A DNA stretch of 64,000 bases from Arctopsyche grandis (GCF_051622035.1 NC_135362.1:21165001-21229000); one strand, 5' to 3'. Counted from the stretch's first letter, positions 45,888 to 57,729 are shown. Program-made: numbers and translations. The notes: generated from the sequence alone by a model not told the origin.

Positions 45888-45998
45888 ATGATTAGTGATA
45901 TGCAACTAGCCATCTTCTCCAATGTCCTTGGAATTTCCCTTTTTCTATTAGTGGTTTTATACCACTATATAAATGCTAATGCAAATAAACAAAATTAG
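45888..45998 (+). CDS. Ost4: Oligosaccharyltransferase subunit OST4
   Basis: A complete 36-residue membrane microprotein: [20 protein letters not shown] followed by [16 protein letters not shown]. It is almost identical in pattern to animal OST4 (M-I-T/S-D-x-Q-L-A-I-F, then a single transmembrane helix, then YHY). In the endoplasmic reticulum membrane OST4 stabilises the STT3 catalytic subunit of the oligosaccharyltransferase that N-glycosylates nascent proteins. The helix spans about residues 7-28 and there is no signal peptide. The whole coding sequence is in one exon that starts at the acceptor TTTTTCAG, six bases before the ATG. A 3'UTR intron and polyadenylation signal follow. Confidence 0.95.
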   Translation: MISDMQLAIFSNVLGISLFLLVVLYHYINANANKQN

Positions 45999-46240
45999 TA
46001 CTAAGAGGTGTGTATTATAATTGATCTTTTTTTTTTTGTAATTCAACTCCGTAAAAATAAGTTAATACTTGGTTTTCAAAAATCTAAAATAACCAAATTC
46101 GCATTACATATTACATACATATGTGTAATAATACAGTATTATAATTTTGTGTTTCAGATGCTGCTTACCCACAATTTGAATTAATGATTAAAACATGTAA
46201 ATTTATTTTATATTAATAAAATGTTCAATACTTAAATACC
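45999..46240 (+). other. Ost4 3'UTR with probable intron and poly(A) signal
   Basis: After the stop, ACTAAGAG|GTGTGTATT is donor-like, and TTTTGTGTTTCAG|ATGCTGC at 46,157/46,158 is a strong acceptor. An AATAAA hexamer lies at 46,215-46,220, so the transcript probably ends near 46,240. An intron downstream of the stop could expose the mRNA to nonsense-mediated decay unless it lies close; here the donor is only about 10 bases past the stop. Confidence 0.6.
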
Positions 46241-46244
46241 TTTA

Positions 46245-46905
46245 TATTTTTGGCATGTGAATTTAATATTTATATACACTACACCCAAAAATGACCATTA
46301 CTACAATGTTAATAGAAATTCTAGAGATGGTTTAATACAAATTTCCGTCCAAATCTCACATACACAGACAAAAAATTTCAAATGATCTTTTTCGAGAAAA
46401 CTATCTACACAAATTGAACTAATTTTATATTATCTCGAAGGCCAGAAAATATAAAGAAATCTTAGCCATATGAATAATATTTTGACCACTAGAGATTTAC
46501 CAATATTTTTTACATTTGTTAAAATGTATTTTTTATATTTTAACTTATACAATTGTCAAAATCTGCATTATGATATATTAAAAGGCTATATTTATCTGAA
46601 TCTGTTAGTTTCCTATATTATCTTGTGGAAAATTTATGACCAGATATTCAGAAACTTGGCTATGTCTAGCAAAATAAGTAAAAATAACATCTCAATTGTA
46701 TAATACTCATTTTAAACCTTAGGCATACATGCAACATTTACAATGCAGCACAACTGTGTATAAATACACATAACAAGACATTAAAATGCTACATTGTATC
46801 TCCAATAAATTTTAATCGCAGTACTACTTTAAAACCTTTGCTTCTCATTATATCACTTGTCTATAAACTTACGTTGTTCAGATGATTATCACTTAATATT
46901 TAATC
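46245..46905. other. AT-rich spacer
   Basis: No gene or structured repeat recognised; the frame at 46,470-46,703 is AT-rich hydrophobic sequence without a family pattern. Confidence 0.45.
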
Positions 46906-46910
46906 TAACC

Positions 46911-47468
46911 CAGTGGTTCTTAACTGAACCCCACCAGTTTCAAATGCGCATTCACCGAACCCTTCTTATGTTTTGAATTGGAAAAATAAAATATGATGTT
47001 TTTCAAATTCAAAACATGTAGGTATATATTTTACTGGTGCACAAAATGAACCGTTCATCAACATCACTGTGTTCAAAGAACAAAACCATTAAAATATGAT
47101 TTTCACACAAAAACAAAAACATAATAATGAATATTTACTGCAACTCAGTGTGGCTTCTGCTGTTGCCTTTCAGAGACCAGTTCAGAAACCTTGGCAAGTG
47201 CCACTCTCGTGTCATTTTTGCAACAAAGTCTGTTCCTTTTCTTCATTTTTATGTCCAGCATCCTCGAAAAGGATTGCTCGCAAAGATATGTAGTAACAAA
47301 CGGTATGAAAATCTCCAGACCTTTCTTAGCAATAACAGGGTACGTTACCATTTGTTGACACCAAAACTTTGAGAGCGTTGTTGTTCTGAAGAGTTGCTTT
47401 TGAACCTGGCTCTGCTGAATTTTCGCCGAACCCCCGGGGTTCGATCGAACCCAGGCTAAGGACCACTA
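46911..47468 (-). mobile_element. hAT element (ZBED-like) with intact ends
   Basis: A 558-bp deletion derivative with terminal repeats CAGTGGTTCTTAACTGAACC and, at the other end, the complement TAGTGGTCCTTAGCCTGGGT. It is flanked by the perfect 8-bp duplication ATCTAACC (46,903-46,910 and 47,469-47,476). The minus strand (47,351-47,145) encodes GLEIFIPFVTTYLCEQSFSR and KKRNRLCCKNDTRVALAKV, the C-terminal dimerisation domain of ZBED5-like hAT transposases, with little else. It is the uninterrupted counterpart of the copy at 21,390-22,349 and shows the target of the MITE inserted there. Confidence 0.9.
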
Positions 47469-47479
47469 ATCTAACCAAA

Positions 47480-49085
47480 TGTATAATGTGCTACATTGTA
47501 CAATATAATTCATTGAACAAATGACTACGCTTATGGGCTGAGCTTATGTGGAGGATTATTTGACCAACACATTTTCCGTATATTACTTCGATAAAATCAA
47601 TGAAAATACATTTTGTTAATATTCTCACTCTCTGGGGAATTGTGTGAATGTATTACAACCAGCTGTCTTCCAATATTTATCTAGAATAGCATTGAGTGCT
47701 CCAGACAAGTCGCAATACCCACAGCCAAAAATAAACAGGGAAGCCATCTCTGGACGTCTAGCTCGTCTGTCACTAGTGTCCAATTGCTCACTTTTGTGTC
47801 TACGTATATGCAATTTTGATCTGTTCTATTACTGGCGTTTGAAGTTTAACTGCAATTCTTCATTACATATGTTGAATGGACAATAGGATTTGAATCGGGT
47901 TCTTCAAAAATACATTTTAAACTTCGTTCATAGATTTTACATATGTATGTATGTATGTACTTGCCAGAAATAGAATTGACATATTCCTAACCATCAATAA
48001 CTGAATTTCTCACAACCTCACAATATATTTGTACCCTACCCCCATAATATCATTAAAATTGTGCAAATATGTATATGATAGCCAATCTGTATTTGTCAGA
48101 TATTATAAAACAGGGAAAAACCATTTTATTTAAATAAAAAGTCGACAGATTCTTGTGTAAAGCAAGTCCACTTATTTTTTAATTCTTGAATAAATGAAAT
48201 TATTTATGATTGTACATATTCCTAGAAATAATTTCTCGACAATTATTCATTAGATTGGTTTTCAATGAGAAATACTGTTATATACAGAGAAATGTTATAA
48301 TAATAGAAGCGCCTTTACGAATAAATAAATTGTTTCAATATTACGCGGTACGTCTCCATAACTACGCTAAAATGCACGGAATACAATCAGGGTCAGCACA
48401 TATTCACTACAGAAATTTAAGTTTTATTTTGATATAGATTTATTTATAATTTGAGTATATGGTGGTGTTGGGCGTTGGTGGCCAATCCTTTTTTCGTCTC
48501 ATTTGGTGGATTATTTTTATCCACTTTTTTTAATTGTCTGTCCTTGGGAACTCTTAAATTAACGTGTAATGTATATGTATTTTCAACAAAAGTATGTATA
48601 ATATAAAATGAACGATTTTTATATTAATTAAACTTAAATAATTGGTTATTAATATAATTGAATATTCGGCGCCACCAGGAGAAATGTTTTTACATTTATT
48701 TAAAAATATTTTTTACATTTCTCTGGTACCGCCCCTGAAATTTTATGTAGAATGCGGGTGATCGCCATGACACTTTTAAAAACTGTCAAACTACGATGTT
48801 AATTGAATAATATGTTACTTGAATGATCAATTTACTTATAAAAATGTATCCCATGTTGTTTATTGTGTGTTTTTGAATGCATTGTGCAATTTTAACGATG
48901 CACTTGCCCATTGCCCTTGCCCAGAGAAGATTTGATCGGACATACGTCGAGCACCAAGCATTAAATACGACTGATGCTAAAATGATTTAGGAATGTCTGT
49001 GAACAATTGTCACTTGACAACAATATAACGCCTAAAGCCACTTATATTATTATAACATTTCTCTGGTTATATAATCGTATATAAT
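47480..49085. other. AT-rich spacer
   Basis: No gene recognised. A small hairpin at about 48,668-48,735 (GGCGCCACCAGGAGAAATG facing CATTTCTCTGGTACCGCCC) looks like the end of a decayed element. Short frames at 47,625-47,886 on both strands lack domains. Confidence 0.4.
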
Positions 49086-49114
49086 AATTGTGTAATGCGT
49101 GTCCACGTGCGTGT

Positions 49115-49268
49115 GAATGTTCGTTTACACGCTCCGTCTCTTTTTCTCCCCTTAGAATCGTATATCGTGGAAAGAGACGGAACATGGTAAGTGAATACTT
49201 TGTGCTCACTCACCATGCTCCGTCTCTTTTTCTCCCCTTGGAATCATATATTGTGGAAAGAGACGCGG
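49115..49268. repeat. Tandem duplication with hairpin units
   Basis: Two copies of a unit of about 80 bp. Each begins GCTCCGTCTCTTTTTCTCCC, continues CTTRGAATCRTATATYGTGG and ends AAAGAGACG. Within each unit CGTCTCTTT and AAAGAGACG can pair, giving a stem-loop of about 45 bases. Start sites at about 49,128 and 49,218. Confidence 0.8.
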
Positions 49269-49544
49269 CATATCACTTCGTTCACATTTTTTCAAAAATA
49301 ATTCAATTTTAAATTATTAATTCCGTTGATCCGAATTGTGATATTTTACCAAGTGCAAAATGATGTGCACACATGCCACTAGTAGTATTATATTTTGATT
49401 TACAACATAGATTAGATTTTAAATCGATATTTTAAATAAACCAAGCAAAGACAGTTCCCTTCTATGATCTCAATTCCATATATCAGTTTTTAATCGGATA
49501 TAACCTAATATATTTTAAATTTCTTAAATGTCAATGCCCTATAT

Positions 49545-49690
49545 GTCAATGCCCGAGGTGCGAAGAGACACCTCTGTGAGGGACAGTACATATAAGTTAA
49601 TTATAAATTTTAGAGTTAAGTATAATAATTAAGATGTATTTTTAAATTAGCTTGATAGCTAAAATATATATAAATAAATAAATAAAATAT
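49545..49690 (+). mobile_element. LINE 3' terminal fragment
   Basis: Carries AGGTGCGAAGAGACACCTCT and GTGAGGGACAGTACATATAA, the plus-oriented equivalent of the minus-strand LINE end at 15,775-15,920, and ends in AAATAAATAAATAAAAT. Only the last few codons and the 3' untranslated tail are present. Confidence 0.7.
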
Positions 49691-49699
49691 GGCTATATG

Positions 49700-50095
49700 T
49701 ATATGCAGGGCCGCCAAGAGGAATCCCGGGCCCTGAAAAAATAATTCCATACCCTATGACAAACCAAAAAAATCTCAGATTTTTTTTTAATATGCGAAAA
49801 ATCTATCAGAACTATTAGAAAAATACCTATATGTTTAATGCTATTTTTTTAAATAATCGAATAAAAAAGTATGATATAATAGGTACAATTTCACATGGAT
49901 ACAAAAAATGTTTGGATCGAAAAATAATAAACATTTAGCATTAAAGAAATATATGTATTTTTATGTAGAATAATATATGTAAAATATCAAGATCGATCAG
50001 TCGAACGTCCCAGCACGGGGCCCCTCGAGTAGTCCGGGCCCTGGAACATTAACACCAGCTTCCCCCCCCCCCCCTCTCGTCAGCCCTATATTTAT
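49700..50095. mobile_element. Probable DNA transposon relic with GGGCCC-rich ends
   Basis: Left end GCAGGGCCGCCAAGAGGAAT followed by CCCGGGCCCTG; right part GGGGCCCCTCGAGTAGTCCG, GGGCCCTGG and a poly-C run, ending GTCAGCCCTAT. The inverted CAGGGC/GCCCT ends and GC-rich subterminal blocks enclose AT-rich DNA with no coding capacity. The target duplication is not clear. Confidence 0.5.
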
Positions 50096-50099
50096 CATA

Positions 50100-50810
50100 T
50101 ATGTAACTATCGAGAAAATTTATAATAATAATTCAAAGCATCCAATTAGTCATCAGTAGTTTTCAAAATTATCTACAAAGTTATTTTCAATTTAACTACA
50201 TACAAATGCTGTAAATGTAACCAAACATCATAAATAAATTTTAGCGAAATTATAATCTAAAATTTCCCTGTTTCATATCAGAAAGAAATTATCAGGTAAA
50301 TATGAAATACCTACATATCTCGTAAAAGAAAAGTTTCTAAGACTGGCGGAAAAAAATGTAGGCAAATGCAATGGTTCGGCAAGTGGGGTAGGTAAGTAGA
50401 ACGATCAATGCACCGGCTGGGTCGTCGAACTTGCCACTATATAGCTACATGATGCATCCCTCTTGTCATATAACATTTACCATCTGTACATTCACCATCA
50501 TTACGAATAGTAACATCACGCGTAATTTTTCCAAATTATAATGTTCATTTTTAACGCCATTTATTAAGTTCGTTTTTAAGTTCATTTTTGTAGTAATAAA
50601 TATGTACGATATGAAAATGTTAAAATAAAAATTCCATTGACTAGGCTCACACATATGTATCCAAAATAAATACGGAAAGCTGCCTTTAAATATAAGGTAA
50701 CATTAATATTCATTAAAAACACAACGAGCATTCATAAATATTTATTTAATTTTTTTAATATTTACAACGGTGGCATTGCAGGTTTCCCAAAATGTCACCT
50801 ATGGCCATAA
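50100..50810. other. AT-rich spacer
   Basis: No gene recognised. Confidence 0.4.
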
Positions 50811-50812
50811 TT

Positions 50813-50962
50813 GGCTACGTCCATACTAACGATATCTACACCCGATATTTACGAATTTTTCCATAACCAGTTCCTAAATAGCAACCACAGGTTGCAATAT
50901 GGGAACTGGATATGGAAAATTCGAAAATATCTGGTGTAGATATCGGTAGTGTGGACGTAGCC
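50813..50962. mobile_element. Palindromic MITE, 150 bp
   Basis: GGCTACGTCCATACTAACGA at the left pairs with the complement of TCGGTAGTGTGGACGTAGCC at the right; GATATCTACACC and GGTGTAGATATC extend the stem. Inside, GGAACTGG/CCAGTTCC and GCAACC/GGTTGC continue it to the loop, so nearly the whole element can fold. No coding capacity. Confidence 0.8.
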
Positions 50963-50969
50963 ATTTCAT

Positions 50970-51435
50970 CGCGGTGACTTTTTCTCCCGGCCACAACTAA
51001 CTCACAGATTTATTTCATGCAAATATTTTTAATCTACAATATTAATTTTTATATTTTCTACTTCTTGGAATGTATGTACATATGTATATTGAAATCGTTA
51101 TTCAAATATTTGGAACAATGATTTTTTGAATTACTTTTTTAGATTTTTTGAAATTAATTGAAATCTTTCTAACTTTCTTTTATCAACAACAACAATAATT
51201 TTTTTTTTTTTTCGAAAATATTTATTGCCGTATAATAAAATTAAAAACGGGGAATATATACATAATTGTTTTAGATAGTATTGTACACTTGGTACATGGA
51301 ACAATGTTTATATGGTCTAAACTTAAGTGTAATTAATTGCGTCTCATTAAAAAACAGTTGCATAAAATCTGTCGGCAAGTTGTTCTCGCGGTGAAATAGT
51401 CGTGCAATGAAATGTCCTAGAATCGTTGTAAATAC
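50970..51435. other. AT-rich spacer
   Basis: No feature recognised apart from a T homopolymer near 51,198. Confidence 0.4.
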
Positions 51436-51437
51436 TA

Positions 51438-51650
51438 TCTAATATATAATTTCGAAAGAGACTTTGTAAGTATTGTTGGTTGGGAATCGAAAACAAGTCA
51501 GTTTCTATGACGATTCGATTGGTTGAATATTATTTTTTTTCGATTCAAATAAATTTAATAAAAAAAACAAATGAATATTTAATAATAGATTCGCCATATT
51601 TAAGCTGTTTGTATTACAAATACTGAGCGAAGCCGGGTAAAACAACTAGT
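51438..51650 (-). mobile_element. ACTAG...CCCGGC repeat, copy 6 (minus)
   Basis: On the minus strand it begins ACTAGTTGTTTTACCCGGCT at 51,650 and ends CTCTTTCGAAATTATATATT at about 51,438. A short, deleted version of about 213 bp. It has the TATTTAAGCTGTTT complement of the usual AAACAGCTTAAA block. Confidence 0.8.
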
Positions 51651-51784
51651 TATCTATAAACCTGGTACTAATTATCAGATGCCAAATTGTTTAATATTAT
51701 AAACTGATGCATTCATTTTTACAAACCTCCTTTATATAACAAAATGTACGAATATAATAACGAAATAAAAAAACTTCTATATAT

Positions 51785-52440
51785 TCAATGTTTGCAACCA
51801 ATGTTTCATCTAGGCAAGTCTCTGAGCAATTTTTATTACTACATACCTCCTTTACGTTTCACTTACGATTACAATTCAGGAAAGAATTTGCCTCTTATCC
51901 GATCGTTTTCATACTTTGCCATATTGCTCATTTTGGTCATCAATGGATTCTCCGCCATTACGATAGAGATAAAATATCGTTTAAGAAGCTTTTCAAATCT
52001 GCCCAGCGAGATACTAGGTGACGTTTACCGTTGACGTTTGTTTATTAGTTTTAAACATAGATGGCGGTAGAAAAAAGAATATTGGTGTTTTTATTCAAAA
52101 TAATAATTTTATATACAAATTATAGAAGAGGAATGTTTTTAAAAAACTTTTTTTAATAACAAGGCACCTTATTACAAACCTCCTTTAAGTTTCACTTACG
52201 ATTACAATGCAGGAAAAAATTTACCTCTTATCCGAACGTTTTCATACTTTGCCATATTGCTCATTTTGGTCATCAATATAAGTAAATGGATCCTCCGCCA
52301 TTACGATAGAGATAAAATATCGTTTAAGACGCGTTTGAAGTTTGCAAATTTGAAATCTGGGTGACTTCTATGTAGTCTTTAGTTTTATACATAGATGGCG
52401 GTAGTAAAATAAAATTATTGGTATTTTTATTCAAAATAAT
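51785..52440. repeat. Tandem duplication of a 300-bp unit
   Basis: Unit 1 (about 51,840-52,130) and unit 2 (about 52,170-52,440) share in order TTTCACTTACGATTACAAT, CATACTTTGCCATATTGCTC, ATTACGATAGAGATAAAATA, ACATAGATGGCGGTAG and TTTTTATTCAAAATAATAAT. Unit 2 has an insertion (ATAAGTAAAT) near 52,277. Overlapping frames of 77 and 96 codons in unit 1 are broken in unit 2, so coding is unlikely. A related fragment is near 31,190. Confidence 0.75.
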
Positions 52441-52444
52441 AATT

Positions 52445-53510
52445 AATTATTGAGTATACATATGTATATGGAAGTTGAATACATTCATATTTACTACTTC
52501 TCCGGTTTTTACATTGAAATCTGTACCTACAACCCCGAGGCAAGCAGACTGGATAGAGAGATAAATGAATTTATTTTAGTCTGTTATTGTTATTGTTTTG
52601 GTATTCCGCGGTGAGATAACCATCACATATGTATGTTACTATACCAAATGCAATCAGCAATATAATCCTCATTATCGCGTGACGTCGCATTATACATTTG
52701 CTCCATCCGCCCATACTCACGCACATTCATTCATGCAAAGGCCGGTCGGTTCCATTCACTGCTTACTATCGTAGTGCTCGCGTCTACAACCGTGGGTTTC
52801 AGTGCTTTGCTAACGTTTTAATCCAACTAGAAACGTTTGAGAAACAGTATTTTAGGTAACAACACCGAAATTCAAAATGAACCGTCTGTCATCGTGTTTG
52901 GTGTCTAAGTTCCATCTGGACGTGATCCAAACTTATTTTTTCCTCGATCGCTCCGGTCTAGAAATAATATGTTTGTATTGTTCATTTGGATAGGTATGTG
53001 TGTATGTACATAAGTGTTGTAGATCCAGTCACGATCATTTTTCTCCTAATTGATCACAATAAGAAGTATAATATTTAAAATGCTTCAGTTTGTCATTTAT
53101 TCGCATTGTATTTCGAAACGAAAGAATAATGATTTTAATGGTTCAGAAAAAAAATCGAAAATGATTCGATTTGAATATATTAACAACAATGTGTTGACAT
53201 TGTATGTATGACTTATGACATAAAACGTAGCTACCACGCGAAAATTGAAAGTGAAATTTCCTGGTGACCGTGCCAAGTTTAATCCGCTTGGAATCCTGAA
53301 AATGTATATATTTTTTTACTTTATTTATTTCGTTGTACTAATTTTATGTTCAAATTTATCTAACATTATTATATTATATTTTATAACTATGAGTGTTTAG
53401 ACTAAATTTTTTTCAATAAATATGTGTATATACATTGTACATGTATGTATGTAAGTAAACTGTATATAAAATACGAATTTGTAAAATGTAAGAAAGATGG
53501 AAAAATATGC
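52445..53510. other. Spacer with a GC-richer patch
   Basis: The patch at about 52,650-52,960 is less AT-rich (GGTTTCAGTGCTTTGCTAACG, GAAACGTTTGAGAAACAGTA) and includes AAAATGAACCGTCTGTCATC at 52,875. The reading frame from that ATG runs only a few tens of codons, so I could not support an exon. Nothing else recognised. Confidence 0.3.
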
Positions 53511-53512
53511 AT

Positions 53513-53870
53513 CTAATATATAATTTCAAAAGAGAGTTGAAGAGGTTTGGAAGTTGAAGAAGTTGAAGAGAATCCGTGAAGTTATCGAAAAAATATAATT
53601 TTCTATGACGACGGTATCGATATCGATTTCGATTATTCTGTTCATATTTCGATTCAGATTCATGTTTCAGTTCCGAATCCCGATTCCTTTTTCAGTTCCA
53701 AGTTTCAAATTCCTTTGTCAGTTCCGGTTCCGGATTCCTATTTCCGTTCTGGATCCCGATTTCTTTTTCAGTTCCAGATTTTATTTTTTTTTCACTTCCG
53801 GTTGAATTATTTTTTCAGATTATGATTATTTTTCAGTTCCGGTTTCGTTATACATATATAGAAAAAAAAC
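53513..53870 (-). mobile_element. ACTAG...CCCGGC repeat, copy 7 (diverged, minus)
   Basis: The plus strand starts CATCTAATATATAATTTCAA, the complement of the family 3' end. It then carries a TTCAGTTCCGGTT/CGATTCC array, the inverted equivalent of the minisatellite at 32,605-32,950. The expected ACTAG start is not recognisable. Confidence 0.6.
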
Positions 53871-53879
53871 CATTCGTTG

Positions 53880-54645
53880 TGTTTGTATGTAATTCTAATA
53901 AACTAGTAATTGATAAACAAAGGGCTTTTTCTTTCACTTATTGTCAAGTATTTTATTGGAAAAGATTATATTATATGTATAAAATATTCGTTTGATACAT
54001 AAAAAATGCTGACACAAAAAGGTGCCGGAACGCCGTTCCACCGCGTTACATGGCAAAAAACCCCTGAATAACATATGTATAAATAACTTTTAAAACTTCA
54101 CCTAAGCTGAAATGGTGTATATATGTATACATATGTATGTTTATGTATTGTAAATATATACTGATATTGAAAAAAAAAACACTATTAAAATAATACTTGG
54201 GAAAATAATGTATACAAAAACGGAAGGAATGTGTGTATGTAGGTGTGGATTTGATGAGTGCATCGATAAGTATGGAGATTTCAAAATAAAAACAAATTTT
54301 AGGATTATCAGGAGTAATTACATATATCGATTCCAATTCCGATGAAAACTTCAGTTCCGGCTTTGGTTCCGACTTTAGCTGCGACTTCGGTTGCGACTTT
54401 GGTTTAATTAAGATAACGACGACAATTGTTGTTGTTTCTTTTTATTATTATACATATAGCTTTATTTTGATTCATGTATCAATTCCTTTTCCAAAACAAC
54501 CGACAACCGACATTGAAATATCAACGGGGACAAAATACATTAAAATATAATAAAACTTAATTTTTATCAATGCAAATAGATATATTTATAAATCGCAACA
54601 AATTATAAAAACAAAGCTTAATTATCTTTGGACGAAGTGAAACTA
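53880..54645. other. AT-rich spacer with a GACTTCGGTT repeat patch
   Basis: A 54,325-54,405 patch has TTCCGGC, GGTTCCGACTT and GCGACTTCGGTTGCGACTTT units. Otherwise AT-rich without genes; the 96-codon minus frame at 54,046-54,336 has no domain. Confidence 0.4.
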
Positions 54646-54649
54646 AGAT

Positions 54650-55085
54650 AAACCTTGTAATAACACGAAAACCATGTGAACTTAATAAGAGGTAAGTAAA
54701 AATAGGTTCCTAATAGTCCAAGTGTACATTCCGGTTGTTCATGAACATACTAACCAATCTGGCCAGTAATAGTGTACATATGCACACAAAATAACAAATT
54801 GATGAACGAACTTAGTTTTTTTCATGCACTTACATTTACATACATACATTTAAATATTCTCAATCGTTTGTCACTCGTATGGATATATGCTTACCCTAGG
54901 GCTTGGCGGAAACGAGAATTATAGCAACGCTGTAATGTGGTTTCCATAGGATTTCCCTTTTAAATAATTAACGTTTTGACAGCAGTAAAGGACACATTGG
55001 CAAACGAACTAGTTTGTTCATGTTAAAACTATTAGACATAAGTTTAAGTATTCTCAATCGTTTATCCATTTAGAACTTTTTATGA
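54650..55085. mobile_element. Interspersed repeat related to 61,430-63,000
   Basis: Motifs AACCATGTGAACTTAATAAG with AGGTAAGTAAAA (54,670), CCAATCTGGCCAGTAATAGT (54,752), ATATGCTTACCCTAGGGCTT (54,885), AACGCTGTAATGTGGTTTCC (54,928) and AAGTTTAAGTATTCTCAATC (55,040) recur at 61,450-61,480, 62,893, in the palindrome arms at 63,320-63,390, and at 62,980. Unclassified element; this copy is shorter. Confidence 0.6.
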
Positions 55086-55089
55086 GAAT

Positions 55090-56920
55090 ACTTTTTCTAA
55101 TATTCAACTATAAAAAATTTCGAGAAATGAGAGCATTTGGACTATCATGTATAGAGAATGCAACAGATTGTGTGACCGACTATTGCATAACATGACGTCG
55201 TACACGTTATCGAAACGGGTACTAGTTTATTAGCAAATCGTTAGAAATGCACTCGATATTTATTCACGGACCGTCTTAAAGCTGAAAGTGAAATTAGAGC
55301 ATAGGTAAACTTGGCTTACTTGCTATATGTACTATTTACCTATTTGACAGGAGGCGATTTCCACTCTCACGCCTAGCTCCAAGTAACTAAGGGTATTTTT
55401 AACTCTGAAATGTTGGGTCATCGTTTTCTTGTCTCTTTTTTACCCATCGTGAGCTATTCGTCTTTTTCGAATCGGGTTGCAGCTCTATTTCATGTTCATT
55501 TCAGCGTTTCTATCGTCACGCGTCACATAAAAATAACGTAACCAAGTTAGCTCCATCGCACTTGTGGCTACCTAACAAAAGTGTGATGGTTACGTGACAG
55601 ACTCTGCAACTCTACGGTCAAACTAAACAAACTAAAACGCTTTCTTTCGCCGAAAACAAAAGCGCAACGACCTGTTGATGACTTATTTCCGTCTAAAGGA
55701 ATCTTTCTGGCATCTCTCGATGCGTCGACGAATCAGACTCGGACGTATTTATCTTGCAACGTCTTAACAGGTATAAATAGTTACTTACAATAGTCGACTA
55801 GGAATCGCTGCTGAATAATAGTTTCAGCATAAGATGCTAACGTATCGAAACCGTCGCATTATCTTTTAAGTTCAAGGTTATTAATGACTGAAAGTGATTG
55901 ATATATTTATATTACATATTGTATATTTTAATTGTACGTATAAACATCCATATGTACATATACATATATATAAATCAACTTTTTATCGTTCGTAAATTTT
56001 TTTACTGTTTTTTATTCCATGTTTAATCGACTTTTCACACCGCCACATATGTATTCCATTTGAAACAATGCTAATTTAGTATTCAGTTTTAAAGAATTTT
56101 GTATTCCAACTTAAGTTTAATGCATAAATAGTTACACATTGAACTGAACATTTCGATTTAATGAAATAACTTTATTTCAACGTTATGATAAAAATCGATT
56201 TTAAAATAAAAAAAAGTATCAATTATATTGTGGATTCATGAATACATACATATGTATGTACATACTTAATTATTTCAAGAACATTATTTAATTTTTAGCA
56301 TCAGTTTGACTTTGGTTGTTAGCGAGTTTCAGAATTTCTAGTCCTTTCAACTCTTCTACGTATTTCTTATGGATTCCTAATTTTGGTTAACAAGCCGAAG
56401 AACGTGGGTTAACCTTTTCGTGAAAGTGGGTTTTTAAAAATTATAATAAATTGTTAACTTTAACGATTTAAAAAAAAAAGCATATATCTATGAATGTCTA
56501 AAAAATGCTAATATTTTTTTTTGGGGGGGTACGGCCTCAAAAACCAATCGCGCCTAGGAACCCTAAATAAGTTGATCCGCCACTGTATATGTATGTTTTA
56601 TTTATTCATTTATTAATAGTTTTGGACCATTGTGGTATTACAGGAAGAACCTAATGCGCCACAATTTATTTGATAAAGATATAAAAACAAGTAAAATATA
56701 AAATAAAGGAAAAAAGCAAAAGCAGAAAACATGGTATGTATATAAGCCGACTTTCAAAAAACCCTTCTACATTAGGCCAACCTCCCCCCCCCCCCTCCCC
56801 CAACAGTTCTAGTGCTACATATATATTGACGGTTTTCCAGCAATATAGCACTAGAACAACCGCACGTCACTGCCCAATGATAAAACAACTAAAATTTACC
56901 TACTAGTACAAAAAAATCAC
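55090..56920. other. Spacer; no gene recognised
   Basis: Moderately AT-rich, with a GC-richer stretch at 55,440-55,760 (GCGACTTCGTT-free, CpG-containing) that lacks long frames. A transposon-like end occurs at 56,553-56,585 (CCTAAATAAGTTGATCCGCC), and a C-rich run at 56,785-56,803. Confidence 0.35.
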
Positions 56921-56929
56921 AGTTAGAGT

Positions 56930-57050
56930 TAGGACCAGATGCGTGCCGTTTATTGTTCAATTGTTGTAAATGTTTTGTAAAAAAGGTTCGGCAAACCTTT
57001 AACAATGCATTTACAACATTTGAACAATAAACGGCCCCCTCAGGGTCCGG
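56930..57050. mobile_element. Hairpin element, TGTTCAATTGTTG family, copy 1
   Basis: A short, almost complete inverted repeat. GCCGTTTATTGTTCAATTG at 56,945 pairs with the complement of TTTGAACAATAAACGGC ending 57,035, and AAAGGTT/AACCTTT forms the top of the stem. Outer flanks (GGACC/GGTCC) may extend it. The second copy is 1.1 kb away at 58,088-58,222. Confidence 0.75.
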
Positions 57051-57054
57051 GCTT

Positions 57055-57245
57055 GATTCACAATACTTAATACATAAATATATAATCTGTCACTGTATAT
57101 CTACATACATTTCATTAAACGGAACATAAAAAAGTTTAATTAAAAAATTACGAATTCACAAAAAGAAAGTTCATAAATACAAATTTTGTACGCTGTCGTA
57201 TTTATATGTAATAAAACGTAGGTACTACGTAAAGTTTTTTTTACG
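57055..57245. other. AT-rich spacer
   Basis: Nothing recognised. Confidence 0.4.
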
Positions 57246-57249
57246 CCAT

Positions 57250-57570
57250 GACATATATTAAACACACGTATTTACGTATGCCAATATTTACACACGAGTT
57301 CAACGTAGCGTCTCTTTTTTCCACGACTCGATTCATATTCGTCGCGTTTAGGACGATCGTTTTCGACGAACGACCGTTTAATTTGAACATTCGACTCGTT
57401 CGACGCCGACCAATCGGAAGGCGGCTCGCGCGAGTCTACCGACGGGCTTCGCGAACGGCTAATTTTGAAAGCGAGCGTTGAGCGAATTTCGAGGTCGCGA
57501 TGTCAAACGTCAAATTTGCGAAAAGAAAACGAAATCACCAATATTCGAATCGCATATAACGTTCCGAGCA
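57250..57570. other. CpG-rich island, possible regulatory DNA
   Basis: About 320 bp with many CG dinucleotides (GACGAACGACCGTTTAATTT, CGGCTCGCGCGAGTCTACCG). The 77-codon plus-strand frame at 57,248-57,481 shows no known domain. It lies about 1.2 kb from the large CpG island at 58,700-60,420 and may belong to the same regulatory region. Confidence 0.4.
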
Positions 57571-57729
57571 TTTATTTATTTTATTATCATAATTAATACA
57601 CAAAAAATGAACAAAGAATAACAATAACAAATCATTGACCAATGTGACCTGACAGGTTGCCTCAATGCGTCACACTAGTCTTACAATAAAACAAGAACAG
57701 TAAGATTCATTTGAACAGCAATCATTCAT

